This document shows, one piece after another, positions 1 through 14,094 of a DNA stretch of 64,000 nucleotides. The position numbers and the translations under genes were made by a program. The notes beneath the pieces were generated by a model. The model had not been told where the DNA came from. It saw nothing but the letters and a program-made list of their open reading frames with translations, and did not search any database. Position 1 is the stretch's first letter; each line of letters starts with the position of its first letter. Source of the DNA: Planoprotostelium fungivorum. Lineage: Eukaryota > Evosea > Variosea > Cavosteliida > Cavosteliaceae. The stretch spans positions 1 to 64,000 of the forward strand of contig MDYQ01000021.1 of NCBI GenBank assembly GCA_003024175.1. Reading direction: 5' to 3'.

Positions 1-925
1 TAACGTTAGTTAGGGGCCTGGAGGTGAGTATGATCATCTCTCTGCTGACTCTCGTCAGGTGTACCGCTCATGGTAATAAAGTGTCGTGTTGTGTCTCCCA
101 ACGTCATATTTCTTGACAGGGAATGAAGAAAAAATTCCAAATTGCAGAAAACTGACGTCTGGGTAGGGGAAACTCTGTCAAAATTTCTGAGAATTTTCCC
201 GCCTTCGGAACCAACCGGAAAAATCGAAACAGGTTTTCGGAAAATGCTGGTGAAAGGCTAATCAAAAGGTCGACCTCAAGAACACCATGTATGATGTGTA
301 TGAGCGGGGGAGAAGGTGGAAGAAGAGAAGTGTGTTCGAATGCACGACAGCTGTTGCTGCTGTTGCTTTTTGTGCGTTGCTGCTACTTCTGTGACAGGTG
401 TACAGCGATTCACCGATGCTAGCGAAACCGCTGACGGAGAAGGCCCACGGACTCTCCGTTCATTTTGCATTCCAGTAGTCGTTACGGTGAAGTCATGTTC
501 ATACCGAGCATCGAGTCGGTGCCTGAAGAGAACGGGGAGAAAGATCGGGACGATTGAACATTGCTCCCGACATCATACGATCGACTTTGCCCGATGTCGG
601 GAAGTGCATAAGGCGATGCAGGCATGATCCGCTAGGAGCTTTTGTCTCTGATTAGAGAGGAGCCACCACGAGAATCATGCGAAAGACGGTGGATGATACA
701 TTGCCAGAATCGATGTGCTCACACAACATAGCTATTCGGACCTCTTTCTATCGGATAATCTTCAGGTCAACTGTCTTCCAGCAGACTTGCCTCAGATGGC
801 CCTCTGAAAAATGTCCGTTGTGTTTCCAGCAAACACCCAGTTTCCTGTCAAAAATGATCACTTCGCAGTTCCCTTCACATTGAGAACATCACACATTACC
901 TCAACCTCCATATAAATAGACAGAA
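1..925. other. gene-poor left edge
   Basis: No convincing coding region seen. An AATAAA-like signal near 75-80 may belong to the 3' end of a gene beyond the left edge. The open frame around 316-627 is low complexity (a Cys-rich run from CTG/TGC repeats) with no ATG-led conserved domain. A TATAAATA sequence at 911-918 lies just before the DAHP synthase start. A 21-bp string at 211-231 recurs exactly at 60661-60681. Confidence 0.4.
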
Positions 926-2476
<1,551 letters not shown>

Positions 2477-2653
2477 ATTTTGCACCTGCATGCGTGATGG
2501 TGTCTTGATCTAATGGTGGGAGGGGGTGGTGATGATCTTCTCGTCTCGTTCTATGCCTCATTTAAAGAGTCTGTATCTGTATATGCTCGTGCTACTTTCA
2601 TAATGACAGAGGTTTCATTCGTATTCTACGTCAGATGAAGAGAGCATTCTGTA

Positions 2654-2929
2654 CTATATCTTTATATACACTCTTCTACAGCTGTCTTCTCCCCACGGCC
2701 TTATCTTCATCTTATCCGTCTGATTTCGATCACAGCCTGAGCAGAAGACTCCTTGACATGTCGGGTGATCTTGTTTCTCGTGGTGTAACCTGAGATCCTC
2801 GTTCTTAAACGTGTGGTTGCAATACGTGTGTGAACATGGCTCCATCTGCTCCGAAATGGTGATCGAATGTCTCATACACGGTTGGCTCTTCTGACAAGTG
2901 ACACACGTTGAACTGGCGATTCTTATCAT
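2654..2929 (-). CDS. small Cys/His-rich ORF, possible zinc-binding protein
   Basis: An ATG-led frame of 91 codons rich in Cys and His: CVTCQ near residue 9, then CMRH, CSHTYCNH and CSGCD, a spacing that could hold two zinc ions. I do not recognise the family. A second overlapping frame (2805-2993) could supply an upstream exon. It lies convergent with the DAHP synthase gene, and a poly-T/TATA-like AT-rich stretch is upstream around 3040-3058. The Cys pattern is the main argument for it; a chance frame in the 3' flank is the alternative. Confidence 0.35.
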   Translation of the reverse strand: MIRIASSTCVTCQKSQPCMRHSITISEQMEPCSHTYCNHTFKNEDLRLHHEKQDHPTCQGVFCSGCDRNQTDKMKIRPWGEDSCRRVYIKI

Positions 2930-3237
2930 CCTCTAGATATAGATAGCCGCTTGTTTGTGTTGGGTTTGGAATGCTCTTCCGTTTCAAACGCAAACCCTAC
3001 CTGCCGGCTTTCCCGGAAAAGGAACTCTACAACACCCTTTTTTTTATAAAAAAATTAGCGAGCCGTTGGTAACGTGTTTTTCCTCTTCACACAGAGGACT
3101 GTCAATCGTCTCGTGTTAAGTTGAAATCTTCAAGCTTTCCTTCCCCGGACGGACCTGCCAACGCAACTTCCGTTCCAGGCGTAGGAAATTGGAAGAAGGT
3201 TTCAGGGATCCTCATATTCATAATCCTCTCATCCAAC

Positions 3238-4015
3238 ATGAACAGAACCACATTCTCTCTTCTCTTCCTCGTCTCGGCCATCTTCGCTCAGAATCTAGCG
3301 GGTCCCCTGCTGTCGAATGTCCCTGTCGACGTGCTCCGCGGTGGTGGATTGAGCAACGGTATACTCAACGGTCTCAAATTCTCTCGCAACTTTGGCGCTC
3401 TGAATGGCATTCTGGGTGGTCTGCTCGGTGGAAAGGGTCTCGTAGTCACCGCATCGTACTGTACATCTGCTTACATTCACGCCGATATCGCGGCTCACAT
3501 TGCCATTGATCTACCGACTCAGAGAGGTCTCCTCAACGATCTCAACGACGTGTGCGGTAAGGTCACCACGGCCGCCGCTGTCGTCGATCGAATTACTTCG
3601 ACCACCACCGTTCTCGATATCAAGGCTAAGGCTGACGTTCAAGTCGTCGTCAGTGTCTTTGCTGACATCGAGGTGACGATGATATCTTTCGGTGAGAAAC
3701 TGACACACTGAATAGGTTGGACTTCCCACCGGTTGCACTCCTCTTGCTTTCAAGGACACCATCTTTGGTAACGTTCAGCTCGGTCTGACCATCGACCTGT
3801 CCGCTGATGTAGATGCCGCCGCCAGCTTGCTGTCCCCCGTTCTGGATGTGGTTCCCTTCACCGACGGAAGCGTTTCTCTTCTCAAGTGGAACCCCGTCGA
3901 CAACAGTTACTTCGCACTTCCCTGCCACTTAGACACCACAACTGGACGTGCCTTCGCAAACTTGGGTGCCTCTGGTATCGCCGGAACTTATGTTTTCGCT
4001 CATCTCAAGCTGTAA
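3238..4015 (+). CDS. secreted hypothetical protein
   Basis: Two exons, 3238-3672 and 3716-4015, join in phase 0 to give 244 aa. The first 20 residues (MNRTTFSLLFLVSAIFAQ) form a clear signal peptide. The rest has a Gly/Leu-rich segment (residues 30-70), Ala/Val/Thr-rich repeats with many isolated Asp residues, and four or five Cys residues that may form disulphides. There is no TM segment after the signal. I do not recognise the family; the composition suggests an extracellular structural or adhesion-type protein. The 43-nt intron is typical of this window. ATG at 3238 was chosen because the in-frame extension upstream lacks an ATG and would bury the signal peptide. Confidence 0.75.
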
Positions 4016-4059
4016 ATTCCCACATAAAAATTGTTTGTACTTTAAAGGATGTCGAGGTC

Positions 4060-5120
4060 ATGTTCAGATGACACCGCTTGCAGGTAAGATCATTGGATGG
4101 TATAATCTATTCATTCATCTCGTTATTCATCATCGACGGCACGTAACCATTGTTTTAGTTGGTCGTGATTTGTGTGTTAGCATTGTAGAGGTTGTCATTC
4201 AAATAGTCCTCTCTCGCTATCGTCTCTCGTCCCTCCTCCTTTCGCAGCATCTGCGACAACACTTTGAAGTTGCCTCTATTTCCTTACCCTTTTGTACTGT
4301 TCTTGTCAGTAACTGTGACGTCACCACATGTCTTACCATTCTCTATACACCTCATCGTAGGGTGTAGACCATGGCTCAGGAGGTCTCGGGCACCGTCTCT
4401 GTCCTACTTTTTATTCTACTTCCCTGTCTGACATCTGTCCATAGGGTACAACGCCATCTTCCATGCACTCGTACATCATCATCCCAAATGACCGCACGTC
4501 ACTCTGTCATCGCTTCAGCTCTCATCACATCACTCCTCTCTTCTGTCTCTTCTCACCTTGCATACGATGGTACAAATCGATTATCCGCACATACTGTTTG
4601 CGTTTGTCGCGACAGTTGTGTTACCATGGTACAAGTTGTCGTCAAACAGCTGATGAGTTACGTTCGTCACTTTTTCGGCTGCATCAAGTCCATCCGAAGT
4701 GATAGATCGAGGATTCCGATGGAACTGGTGTTGATCGCGCCGACGTTGAGGAGGTAGAAGGTGATGACGTAATCGGTGTTGGGAGACATATCCAATGTTT
4801 GGGTGTCCATGCTTTTGCAGGGTCGAGGAGTAACATGAGAAGCATCATCGCCTAATGAACATCATCAGTCTTTGACATCATCATCGTCTCATCGTGATGA
4901 TCTCACCGGTGATCTGTAGCGTCTAACCAAGAGCCCGACACTTGAGATGGATGCGTGATGAGGCAGAATTTCTTGTTGACGTTGCTAAGACATCCGTCAG
5001 TGGTGTAGAAGTGACAGATGAAGAGGTAGACGACCCTCATGCTGCTCCCGTGTCTTCTGCGGGGGAATGAGATGTTGGGTGCGAAGAGGACAAATGATGC
5101 TCCAGATAAATGCCCCAAAT
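4060..5120 (-). pseudogene. mosaic relic of the receptor-pseudokinase family (third copy)
   Basis: Blocks of this stretch match the two intact receptors to the right but in scrambled, incomplete form. 4360-4510 matches the kinase C-lobe exons (around 9825-9975 and 5560-5690). 4570-4660 repeats the kinase tail (like 9595-9660). 4745-4850 matches the ectodomain exon found at 12590-12710. 4900-5118 matches the preceding ectodomain exon, ending in WLDATDHR. The GAIN/GPS-like, TM and kinase N-lobe segments are missing, and no continuous gene can be read. It is best explained as unequal crossing-over between tandem copies followed by decay. Two C-lobe tails are present, so at least two events are implied. 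Confidence 0.7.
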
Positions 5121-5284
5121 CAGATCTGTCATTTCTTCCCCTGAATAGACGTTGATATTTTCAAGAACGAGGAAGTCTGCTGAATGAATCCGTCTTGGAA
5201 GGGTCGGATGACGAAGTTTTACAACAGATACCACAGAACGAGATAAACGATGATGATGCCATGCGGTCATGTCAGTGGAACAAT

Positions 5285-8200
5285 CTATTGTTCGTTGTTC
5301 TTCATCACTGGCACGTACGTGTTGTTGGTGTTGGTGGTAATCTGTGGATCGGCTTGGTACAAGTCGCCGTCAAAGTAGACTTCCCTCGCTGTCCTTTCTC
5401 TTTTCTCTTCCTTTTGAAGCATGTTGAATATCAATGCAAAACTACCTCTATTTCCACACTCTTTTGTACTGTGCTTCATGTCAATTACAATGACATCATC
5501 ACACGTCTTACCATTCTCTGTACACTTGATCAAAAGGTGCAGACCAATGATCAGAAGGGGGAGGATATATTCCTTCTCTAACTCTTTCTTCTACTTCCAT
5601 GTCTGACATCTGTCCATAGGGTACAACGCCATCTTCCATGCACTCGTACATCATCATCCCAAATGACCACACGTCACTCTGTCATCGTCCCGTCAGATAT
5701 GAAGAGATGTCCAGTCTCACCTTGCTTGTGCATCTTCCTTCAGCCAATAGCTCAGGCGCCTGCTGTCATCTCAGCTACGATGTAGATTGTACGAAGAAAG
5801 GATTCACCGTCCATCTGACAGCTAGCTCTTGCACGTCGCTCTCGCTCATCTGTCCTGCCCCTCTGCATGACCCAAACGAGCTCACTTTGCCTCTCATCTC
5901 TTCTCCTTCTTGCCACACGAGCACACAGCAAGCGCTGAGGCTGCAAAGGACCATCTGCATCTCTTCCATGTATCTCATCGCTGAGCATACGTCTATCATT
6001 CTGTGCAAATCTATCAACCACTCAATGCAGAATTGGACATCTGTATATTACATCTTTGTCAAGATCATCGTCGTGATCTCATGGATGATCATCATGATCA
6101 ACACATCAATGATTAGATTCACAATGTCATGATGAACTGCACTCACGTCTGATGCAATTGTTGGCATGAGTATCCCTTCTTGACCAAATCAGAAAGTGAC
6201 CCCAGTGATGCATATCCCAGCACGATGTACTCATGATCGTCAGAGTAAGTGCCTAAGAACTGGACTATATGTGGATGTCTCATGTTCTATCCGATGGTCA
6301 GTATGATCACGTTGTATGATGAGGACGTACCAGATAAGCATTCAGCTCTCTCTGGTACTTCGTTGGATCTTCGTGTGATTTCCGTTTCAATGCTACCTGC
6401 TCTTTTTAATCGTTATCATCGTTTATCATGTACTATGTCGTATGTATTTCGATTTACGCACGGTACTACCGGTGTCTGGATGACCTAGATAGACTCTGCC
6501 TGCTATCTGCTCTCCCACTCGTATGCTCTTCTTCTCATACTCTTGTCCTTTCAATCCCATCTCCATCTCTGTCGCATACCTCGCTCTCTTCCTTCTTCTG
6601 TATGTACATTCAGCTATCCGATGAGAAATGACGTACGATGACGTCACCATCTATCACCTCAGTATGATGAAAAGTACGGTGAGAGGTACGATGATGAGTA
6701 AGAGTGCGCCTCCCGCTGCTGGTCCCACAATCACTGCTATCAGTACATTCTTAGTTTCGGCTTCTGACTGTGTTATATTCGCCACTTGTTTTGAGATACT
6801 GCCCACAGAGAAGCTGGTCAAATGATCTGTGGAACATTCTACCGTACCGTTCTGATAAATAGTAGTCGTGACATTCTGATCGATCCATTGATTATCGCTC
6901 TCATTGAAAAATTGACAGCGGTAACCTGACACTGTCAGCTTATCTCGACGTAGGCAGATCTTTTCATCTCACTGTCATTGGACGGTAAGGGTAGAACGCC
7001 AACTACCAGTCTGATCGGATGTTGCAGATTTTTCACTGAAATTTCACTGCCATCAGGAAGCATGACGGATAGTCCGATGACGTCAGAATATCTGCAATAT
7101 CTCATCAGCTCTCACGACATCATGGAAATGCGATCTCTCACAGTGTGTCGGACGAGAGAGATGTGTTCGTCGTAGACAACAACACGTTGGCCTCCGTTTC
7201 AGCGGGGATCATTTCTTTCAGATTTTGGCTGGTCACGTTCACGTTCACCGTCTTCACGACCAGGTTCAGTCCTCTACTCGTGGAATTCACCTGTCACTGT
7301 TATCATGGACACATCGTAATTGTAACTCACTCTAATGCCAGATAGTGACATTCCATCGACGCTGATGTTGAAGCTGCTCCTGCTTCTCATCATGACGACA
7401 CCCAGATTGTTCAGCGTCTGAGTCAAAGTGATACCCGTCGCATTCTTATTCTCTTGCTGTGAGGAAAGAGAAGTCATCAGCTGTACAGCCGTGGTATCAT
7501 CGATGGTGACATTATTGTCCTTCAACTTGAATGCATCAGGGGAGAGCAAGTTGAACGAAGCTCACTCGTCCGATGATGTCTGATGGATCCGTCGCAACAC
7601 AGGTGACCACCCTATTTTGACTCCAACCGAAATATGAGAGTGTCAGTGTGACACGGCTGCCGTCCTTGACATTCAAATCTATTCCCTGTCATCGTTCGGT
7701 TGTGTAGATAGACTCACCATGGATTGGGAGACTGCACGAGGTGGAAGATGAACAATTGATCCTTGTATAAACATTCGATCCTACCACAGCTCTCAATGGT
7801 GAATCTGTCAAAAAAACACCGGCGAATTTCAACTGCCACGTCATCAGATGAAGTCTCTCATGTGCTCTCACCGTTCGTGTATCACAAGAAGCCTCTATGA
7901 TGTTCACACCAAGAGAATAAACCATCCCGTCGATTACCTTACGGATCGATACATCGTCAATGGCAAAATCATTTCCGCTGATCGTCTGGCAGTCATCGTA
8001 CAGAGTCAGTGTCATTCCAGTGACGTTCGTATCGGTGTGAACGGTGAAGGTGAAGTGTTGCCAGATCGGATGATGAAAGGACGGCAGTTCTCCCATTGGA
8101 AAGGTGAGATGAGACACGGTGCCTTCATCTCGAGAAAAGTTGACCCGGAGGGTCAGATTTGGGACTCCCGAAAAAAATCCGTTTTTGGTGTCGGACAAAA

Positions 8201-9386
8201 TGTTGAGGAGGTAGAAGGTGATGACGTAATCGGTATCAGCATCGACTACGAAAGCTTTCGTGAAGACATCTGTCGCGTTGTATGGATCCAACACCATCAT
8301 GAGAGAAGCATCGTCTCCTGACGTCCATCAGCCCTCATCATCATCATGTCCGTCTCACCGGTGTGGTCCATAGCATCCAACCAATATGGGTTGTAGAGCT
8401 CGTGTGGATTGGACGTGTAATCACAATGAACGGAAGAGCTGATGCACGGGTGACTTCTGTCTTTGAAGGTCAAAATGCCGCCCGATGACTGGTTGATGTT
8501 GGCCGAGAGATAATTTCTCTGTGGATAGTTTGGTACATCGGAGAGGGTGCGGTAAGTATCGTAGCTTATCCATACGTGAATACGAATGGGAAGAGGTCCT
8601 TGGGTTATAGAACTGCGAGATCTCATCAGACATTGGCCCGTATGATGTGACGAATCAGGGAATGATGAAGGTTTCTCACGCTAAATTTAATTGGTAGTCT
8701 CTCGCTGTGGCTCCTGTGATGTTGAGATCGCCAAGTGGAAGCGAAGAATTGAAGACGCCGATTCTGTAGTAGAGGGTAGCGTTGTAGAGAGTCATCGTGC
8801 GGTTCAAGATCTCTGGGGTCAGAGTGCAGTTGATGGTGATTCCGCTCGAGCTCGACGATGTCTTGTGACAAGTCAAATCAGACAGAAGAGTGCGAGCGAC
8901 CATCAATCGGATCCCGTCAAGCCAAGGGGTCTGAATCGATGAGCCTCCATCATAAAGATGAATCACCTCGACCAGAGAAATGGCATCTCTCGTGAAGAAA
9001 ACGGAGGTATTATGTCTCTGCCAAGTGCTTCTGTCAATGGGCCACATGGCGAATGCTGTCTGATTACCAAGGGACAGATTAAAACCATTTGAGAGACCTC
9101 CTATTTGCCCCACAGGTCCCGAATTCGAAACGATGGGTGAGCTGACATCGAGGCCCCAAGCATCTTCGAGGTATAATTGTATTGGAAAAAGTGTACAGTT
9201 TCCGTTGTATGAGATGTTGACTTGTACGAGTTGTCCGATAGACACTGTCTCGACTTCAGAACCGTCGGTGTTGGTCACATTGAATGAAAATTGGTAATTG
9301 CAGTTCAATCTTTGGAATGAGGGGTGCTGAAGGACGCTGATGACACTCAAAATGATTATACAACAGGAGAGGAAGAGGGCTCTCAT
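5285..9386 (-). CDS. receptor pseudokinase with GAIN/GPS-like site, copy 2
   Basis: Paralogue of the gene at 9568-13832, same exon plan. It reads from 9386 with signal peptide MRALFLSCCIIILSVIS, then about 600 aa of N-glycosylation-rich ectodomain including a jelly-roll-like segment (8300-7900, ending GNDFAIDDVSI). A GAIN-like region ends in a GPS-like motif, CSTDHLTSFSV (near 6830). One TM helix (6760-6660) follows, then a kinase fold: glycine loop RVGEQIAGRVYLG, VALKRK lysine, RHPHIVQFLGTY, APELLAEG and SDVWSFGMMMYE. The catalytic loop reads VLCSLSACCVLV where active kinases have HRDLxxxN, and the DFG motif reads SFG. It is therefore a predicted pseudokinase receptor in the plasma membrane. 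Stop at 5285; only 181 bp separate it from copy 1. Confidence 0.75.
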
Positions 9387-9567
9387 GTTGCTCGTGCGAC
9401 CTTGGCAACAAAATTTATAACAGAAAGAAATGAAAGGACAAAGGTTTCTCGAGTGTTCCAAGCCCTGGGTTTGTTTGGGTGTCACGAACAAAAACAGAAT
9501 CAACAGACTCATTGCGGAATGAATCAGAGGCAGATAGAGTATCGATGTATGTATTCTGGTACAAATG

Positions 9568-12500
9568 TTATTCACGGAGCCTGTTACCCTTCACTGCTGA
9601 CACGTGCTGTTCGTGTTCGTCGTCACTGCAGTCGCCGTGGTACAAGTTGTCGTCAAAGTAATCTTCGCTCGCTATCTTCTGCTTTCTCTCTTCCACTTGC
9701 AGCATCTTCGCTATCACCTTCCAGCTACCTCTCTTCTCACCCTCTTTCGTACTGTTCTTCTCTTCAGCTTTGTAGACGTCATCACACGTCTCACCATTCT
9801 CTATACACTTCATCATAGGGTGTAGACCATGGTTCAGACGGTCTCGGACTTTGTCCTTGTCTGATCGCAGCTTCTACCTCGCTGTCTGACATCTGTCCAT
9901 AGGGTACAGCGCCATCTTCCATGCACTCGTACATCATCATCCCAAATGACCACACGTCACTCTGTCATCGTCCCGTCAGATATGAAGAGATGTCCAGTCT
10001 CACCTTGCTTGTGCATCTTCCTTCAGCCAATAGCTCAGGCGCCTGCTGTCATCTCAGCTACGATGTAGATTGTACGAAGAAAGGATTCACCGTCCATCTG
10101 ACAGCTAGCTCTTGCACGTCGCTCTCGCTCATCTGTCCTGCCCCTCTGCATGACCCAAACGAGCTCACTTTGCCTCTCATCTCTTCTCCTTCTTGCCACA
10201 CGAGCACACAGCAAGCGTTGAGGCTGCAGTGGACCATCTGCATCTCTTCCATGTATCTCATCGCTGAGCATACATCTACCATTCTGTACAATTTAGTCAT
10301 TTACTATGATGGAAGATGAATGATGATCAGAAATGGTGATCACATCACGATCAGCGAGTGTTGATCGCGATCGTCATCAGCACGATCATCCGTGACGTGG
10401 ACAAAGATGATACATTTTTACTCACATCTGACGCAGTCCATCACCGTGATAGCCCTTCTTCACCAAGCTATGCAGATTGCCCATTGGCATGTGACTCAGC
10501 ACGATGTACTCATAGTCGTCACTGTATGTGGCCAAGAACTGAACGATGTGTGGATGTCTCAGTTTCTGTCTTTCATCAATCTTTCTCGTACAATCATCGA
10601 CAGCTCACAAGATAAGCAGTCAGCTCTCTGTTGTTCTTTGCTGCGTCAGTTTGGGACAGTCTCTTGAGTGCTACCTGTTTCTCATGTCATTCTCTATCAC
10701 CTTTCCATGAAATCGTATCAATTGCAAATTACGCACAAAGCTACCGGTGTCTGGATGGCCTAGATAGACTCTGCCTGCTATCTGCTCTCCCACTCGTATG
10801 GTCTTCTTCTCATACTCTTGTCCTTTCACTCCCATCTCCAACTCCATGGAAGAGTTCGCTCTCCTCCTCCTGCATCGAATTTCAATTTCGACACGTGGAA
10901 TGTGGAATTTCACCTTATCAGGATGAAAACTACGACGAGAGATACGATGATCAAGAGCAATGCTCCTCCCACTGCTGGTCCCACGATGATCCCAATCGGT
11001 GTGCTCTTGCTCTCACTGTCTGACTCGACCACTGCGGCTGGCTTCAAGACGCCCACAGAGAAGCTGGTCAGGTGGTTCGTAGAGCACGTAACCTTGCCAT
11101 ACTCATCTACAACGGTCGTGACGTTGACATCACTCCATCTGTTATATTCTTCGTCGTAGAATTGACAGTGGTAGCCTGCCGCGTTGAGTTCGTGATGTGC
11201 GAGTGTGTCGACTCACTATCATTGGAGGATAGGGGGAGTACGGTAACCGTGAGTTGGATGGGATGTGGGAGATTTTTCACCGAAATTTCACTGCCGTTGA
11301 GATGCATGACGGACAGTCCTATGACGTCAGAGTATCTGTGATATCTCATCAGCTCTGTCCAACATATCTCACGAGACATCACGACATCATGAAAACTGCC
11401 TCACAAGATGTCTGCTGAGAGAGAAACGCTCGTTGTAGATAGCAACACGTTCGCCTCTGCTCCATCTCGGATGATGTTATTCAGACTTTGACTGGTCACA
11501 TTCACTTCCACCGTTTTCACTCCCAGACTCAATCCTCTACCCGTATCGCTCACCTGTCACTGTCACCTCTCATACGATATCTCATCAGATATCTCACTCT
11601 GACGCCAGACAGTGACACTCCACCACTGCTTATGTTGAAACTGCTCCTGCTTCTCATCATGACAACACCCAGACTATTCAGTGTCTGCGTCAAAGTGACA
11701 CCCATTTCAGTTGCGTTCTCTCTGGATGATGCAAGAGAAGTCATCAGCTGAAGAGCTGTCGCATCATCTATGGTGATGTTTTCACTCATCAACTTTGAAG
11801 AGTCAGTCGGATTTAAGAGAAGAGATGTCACCTGTTTGATGGCGATAGAGATATCGGTCGCGTTCAGAGAGGTCTCAGTGGTGGAGGCCTTCATCGTTGT
11901 AGATGAATGAGTGGTCGAGGGAAGATAGCTGGTAGTGGTGGACGGTACATGGCTCATTGTAGTGGTCGCGGATGTGCTTAATACCGGACAGATGACATCG
12001 ATTCGAACCGTCCAATCCAAGTAATTCAACGTCAGCACCACCTTACCAATGTGGCGGACGTTCTCGCCTACCCAAAGTCATCCCATCATCTCATCCATCG
12101 CGTTTCACCTCCAAAGGGATAGCTGCACTCGTTCTCGTGACACGAAACGGATATACCATGATCAGATCCATCGATGGTGTTGCTGACACTAGCCTGCGAT
12201 CCTGCAGGAAAAATTCCGGTGAAGTTCAACTGTAATCTTCAGCCGCTTCACTCTTCTCTCCTCACCGTCAGATCAGCACAAGTGGCGTTCGTGATTTTCA
12301 TATCTAAAAAGCTCATCGCATCTACAACTCGGTAGATGGACACGTCATCGATGGCCAGGTCGTTACCGTTACTGGCGTTGTAACTGTTGAAGAGCGACAG
12401 AGCTGCGGTACAATCTTCGGCGTTGGTGTGGATTTTGAAGGTGTAGTGCTGCCACACTGGATGATCCAACTGAGGTAATTCTCCCAGCTCGAAGGTGATG

Positions 12501-13832
12501 ACGTTCGTTGTGGCGTCATCAGCTGTCGTGAGATTGACGGAAAGGGTCAGATTTGGGACTCCGAAATAGGTTCCGTTGTCGGTGGTGGCGAGAACGTTGA
12601 GGAGGTAGAAGGTGATGACGTAATCGGTGTTGGGAGACACATCGAATGTCTGTTTGAAGATGTCCGTGTCTATCGTAGGGTCGAGGAGTAACATGAGAGA
12701 AGCTTCATCTCCTGATGTTCATCAGCCACGATCGTCGCGACGATCGTCATTGTGATGATCTCACCGGTGTGATCCGTGGCGTCTAACCAGAATGAATTGT
12801 ACGTCTGAGATGGATTGGTGATGAGACAGGCTGCGCCATTTGCATTCTTCGTATTGCAAGAGGCATTTAAGTCAAGGGATGTGAATGAGCCAACTGGGAG
12901 CGTGGTACTGCCGTTGAAGGACACGATGCTGCCCGATGTCTTATCGAGGTTGGCAGAGAGGTAGTTTCTCTGTGGATAATTCGGTAGAGAAGGGGAGGTT
13001 GTGTAGCTGTCGTAGCCTATCCATACGTGAACTTGAACGGGAAGAGGCCCTCGGGGTATAGAACTACAACATGCATCAGCTGTAGCCATGGAAGAGAAAA
13101 TGAAAAGCCTATGACTCACGATGGACTCAAGTTGAACACTCTTTCTTCGACTCCATTGATGTTGAGATTACCGAGTGGAAGCAACGACATGGTGGAGTCG
13201 AATCTGAAATAGAGGGTAACGTTGTAGAACGTCATCGTTTGACCCAAGATCTCTGGAGTCAAAGTGCAGTTGATGGTAATGTCTCCATTAGGAAGCGGGG
13301 AGGGGTTTTTACAAGTCAAGTTGGTCAAAAGTGTGCGAGCGGTGACTAAATTGATCCCATATAACAGAGATGAATAATCCTGATTGAACTGAGCTACGTT
13401 ATGAAGATTCACTACCTGATCTAAGATGTCTCTTGCGTAGAATAACGAGGTGTTATTTCTTTGCCAAGTGCTCCTGTCGATGGGCCACATGGTGAATGAG
13501 ACCTCAGAGAGAGGTAGAGTGAAACCATCAGTGAATCCTCCCTTTTGTTCGTTTGAAAGATCTCTGTAAGATCCATCGTATTCGGCCTGGGGATGATCGG
13601 TGGCCCAAGCGTCTCTCAGAAGCAATTTCAATTGAGGATCTGCACAGTCACCCGTATATAACAGACTGACTTGCACTGGTTGACCGATGGCCACCGTGTT
13701 TCCTTCAAGGTCGTCGGTGGTTACATTCATTGAGAATCGGTAACTGCAGCCGCTTATTGGCGATGACGGATTCTCTCTGATGTTGATGGCGCTCGAGATG
13801 GTGATACAGAAGAGCAAGCGGATGAGCAGCAT
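9568..13832 (-). CDS. receptor pseudokinase with GAIN/GPS-like site, copy 1
   Basis: Exons checked include 13120-13832 (signal peptide MLLIRLLFCITISS plus first ectodomain part), 12765-13063 and a third from 12711 down. The ectodomain is rich in N-x-S/T sites; the 12.7-12.3 kb exon encodes a jelly-roll-like domain ending GNDLAIDDVSI. A Ser/Thr-rich mucin-like stalk (12.0-11.85 kb) precedes a GAIN-like region with the GPS-like motif CSTNHLTSFSV (around 11.07 kb). One TM helix (GIIVGPAVGGALLLIIV) follows at about 10.98 kb, then a TKL-like kinase fold: VALKRL lysine, RHPHIVQFLATY, VRWTQAPELLAEG across an intron, SDVWSFGMMMYE. The catalytic loop is VHCSLNACC and DFG is SFG, so the proton-acceptor Asp and metal-binding Asp are missing. 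Start 13832 keeps the signal peptide at the N-terminus; an in-frame ATG at 14012 would bury it. Confidence 0.78.
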
Positions 13833-14094
13833 GCTGTGCCTGTCTTCAGGGGGATTAATGCGCGGTGAAGAAATGGAGGAGGACAAAAATCCTTCAGGTG
13901 ACACGCTGTTCCGAGATTTCCAAACCTTCACACATTTGGCGTATGGTACGCCTATGAGAATAAAATGGAATAAATCCTCCGAGGAATAGGTGGTACCATC
14001 AAAACTGTACATTTATTTATCCATTCGCGGGTTGTTTCTCTTCTCCCTGCGTTTCTCCCGCGTTAGCCTGTGTTTATCATCAGCCAACTTTTCA

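Noticed and set aside
316-627. plus-strand frame with a CCCCC run
   Set aside because: No ATG start, low-complexity TGC repeats, no splice-supported extension or domain.
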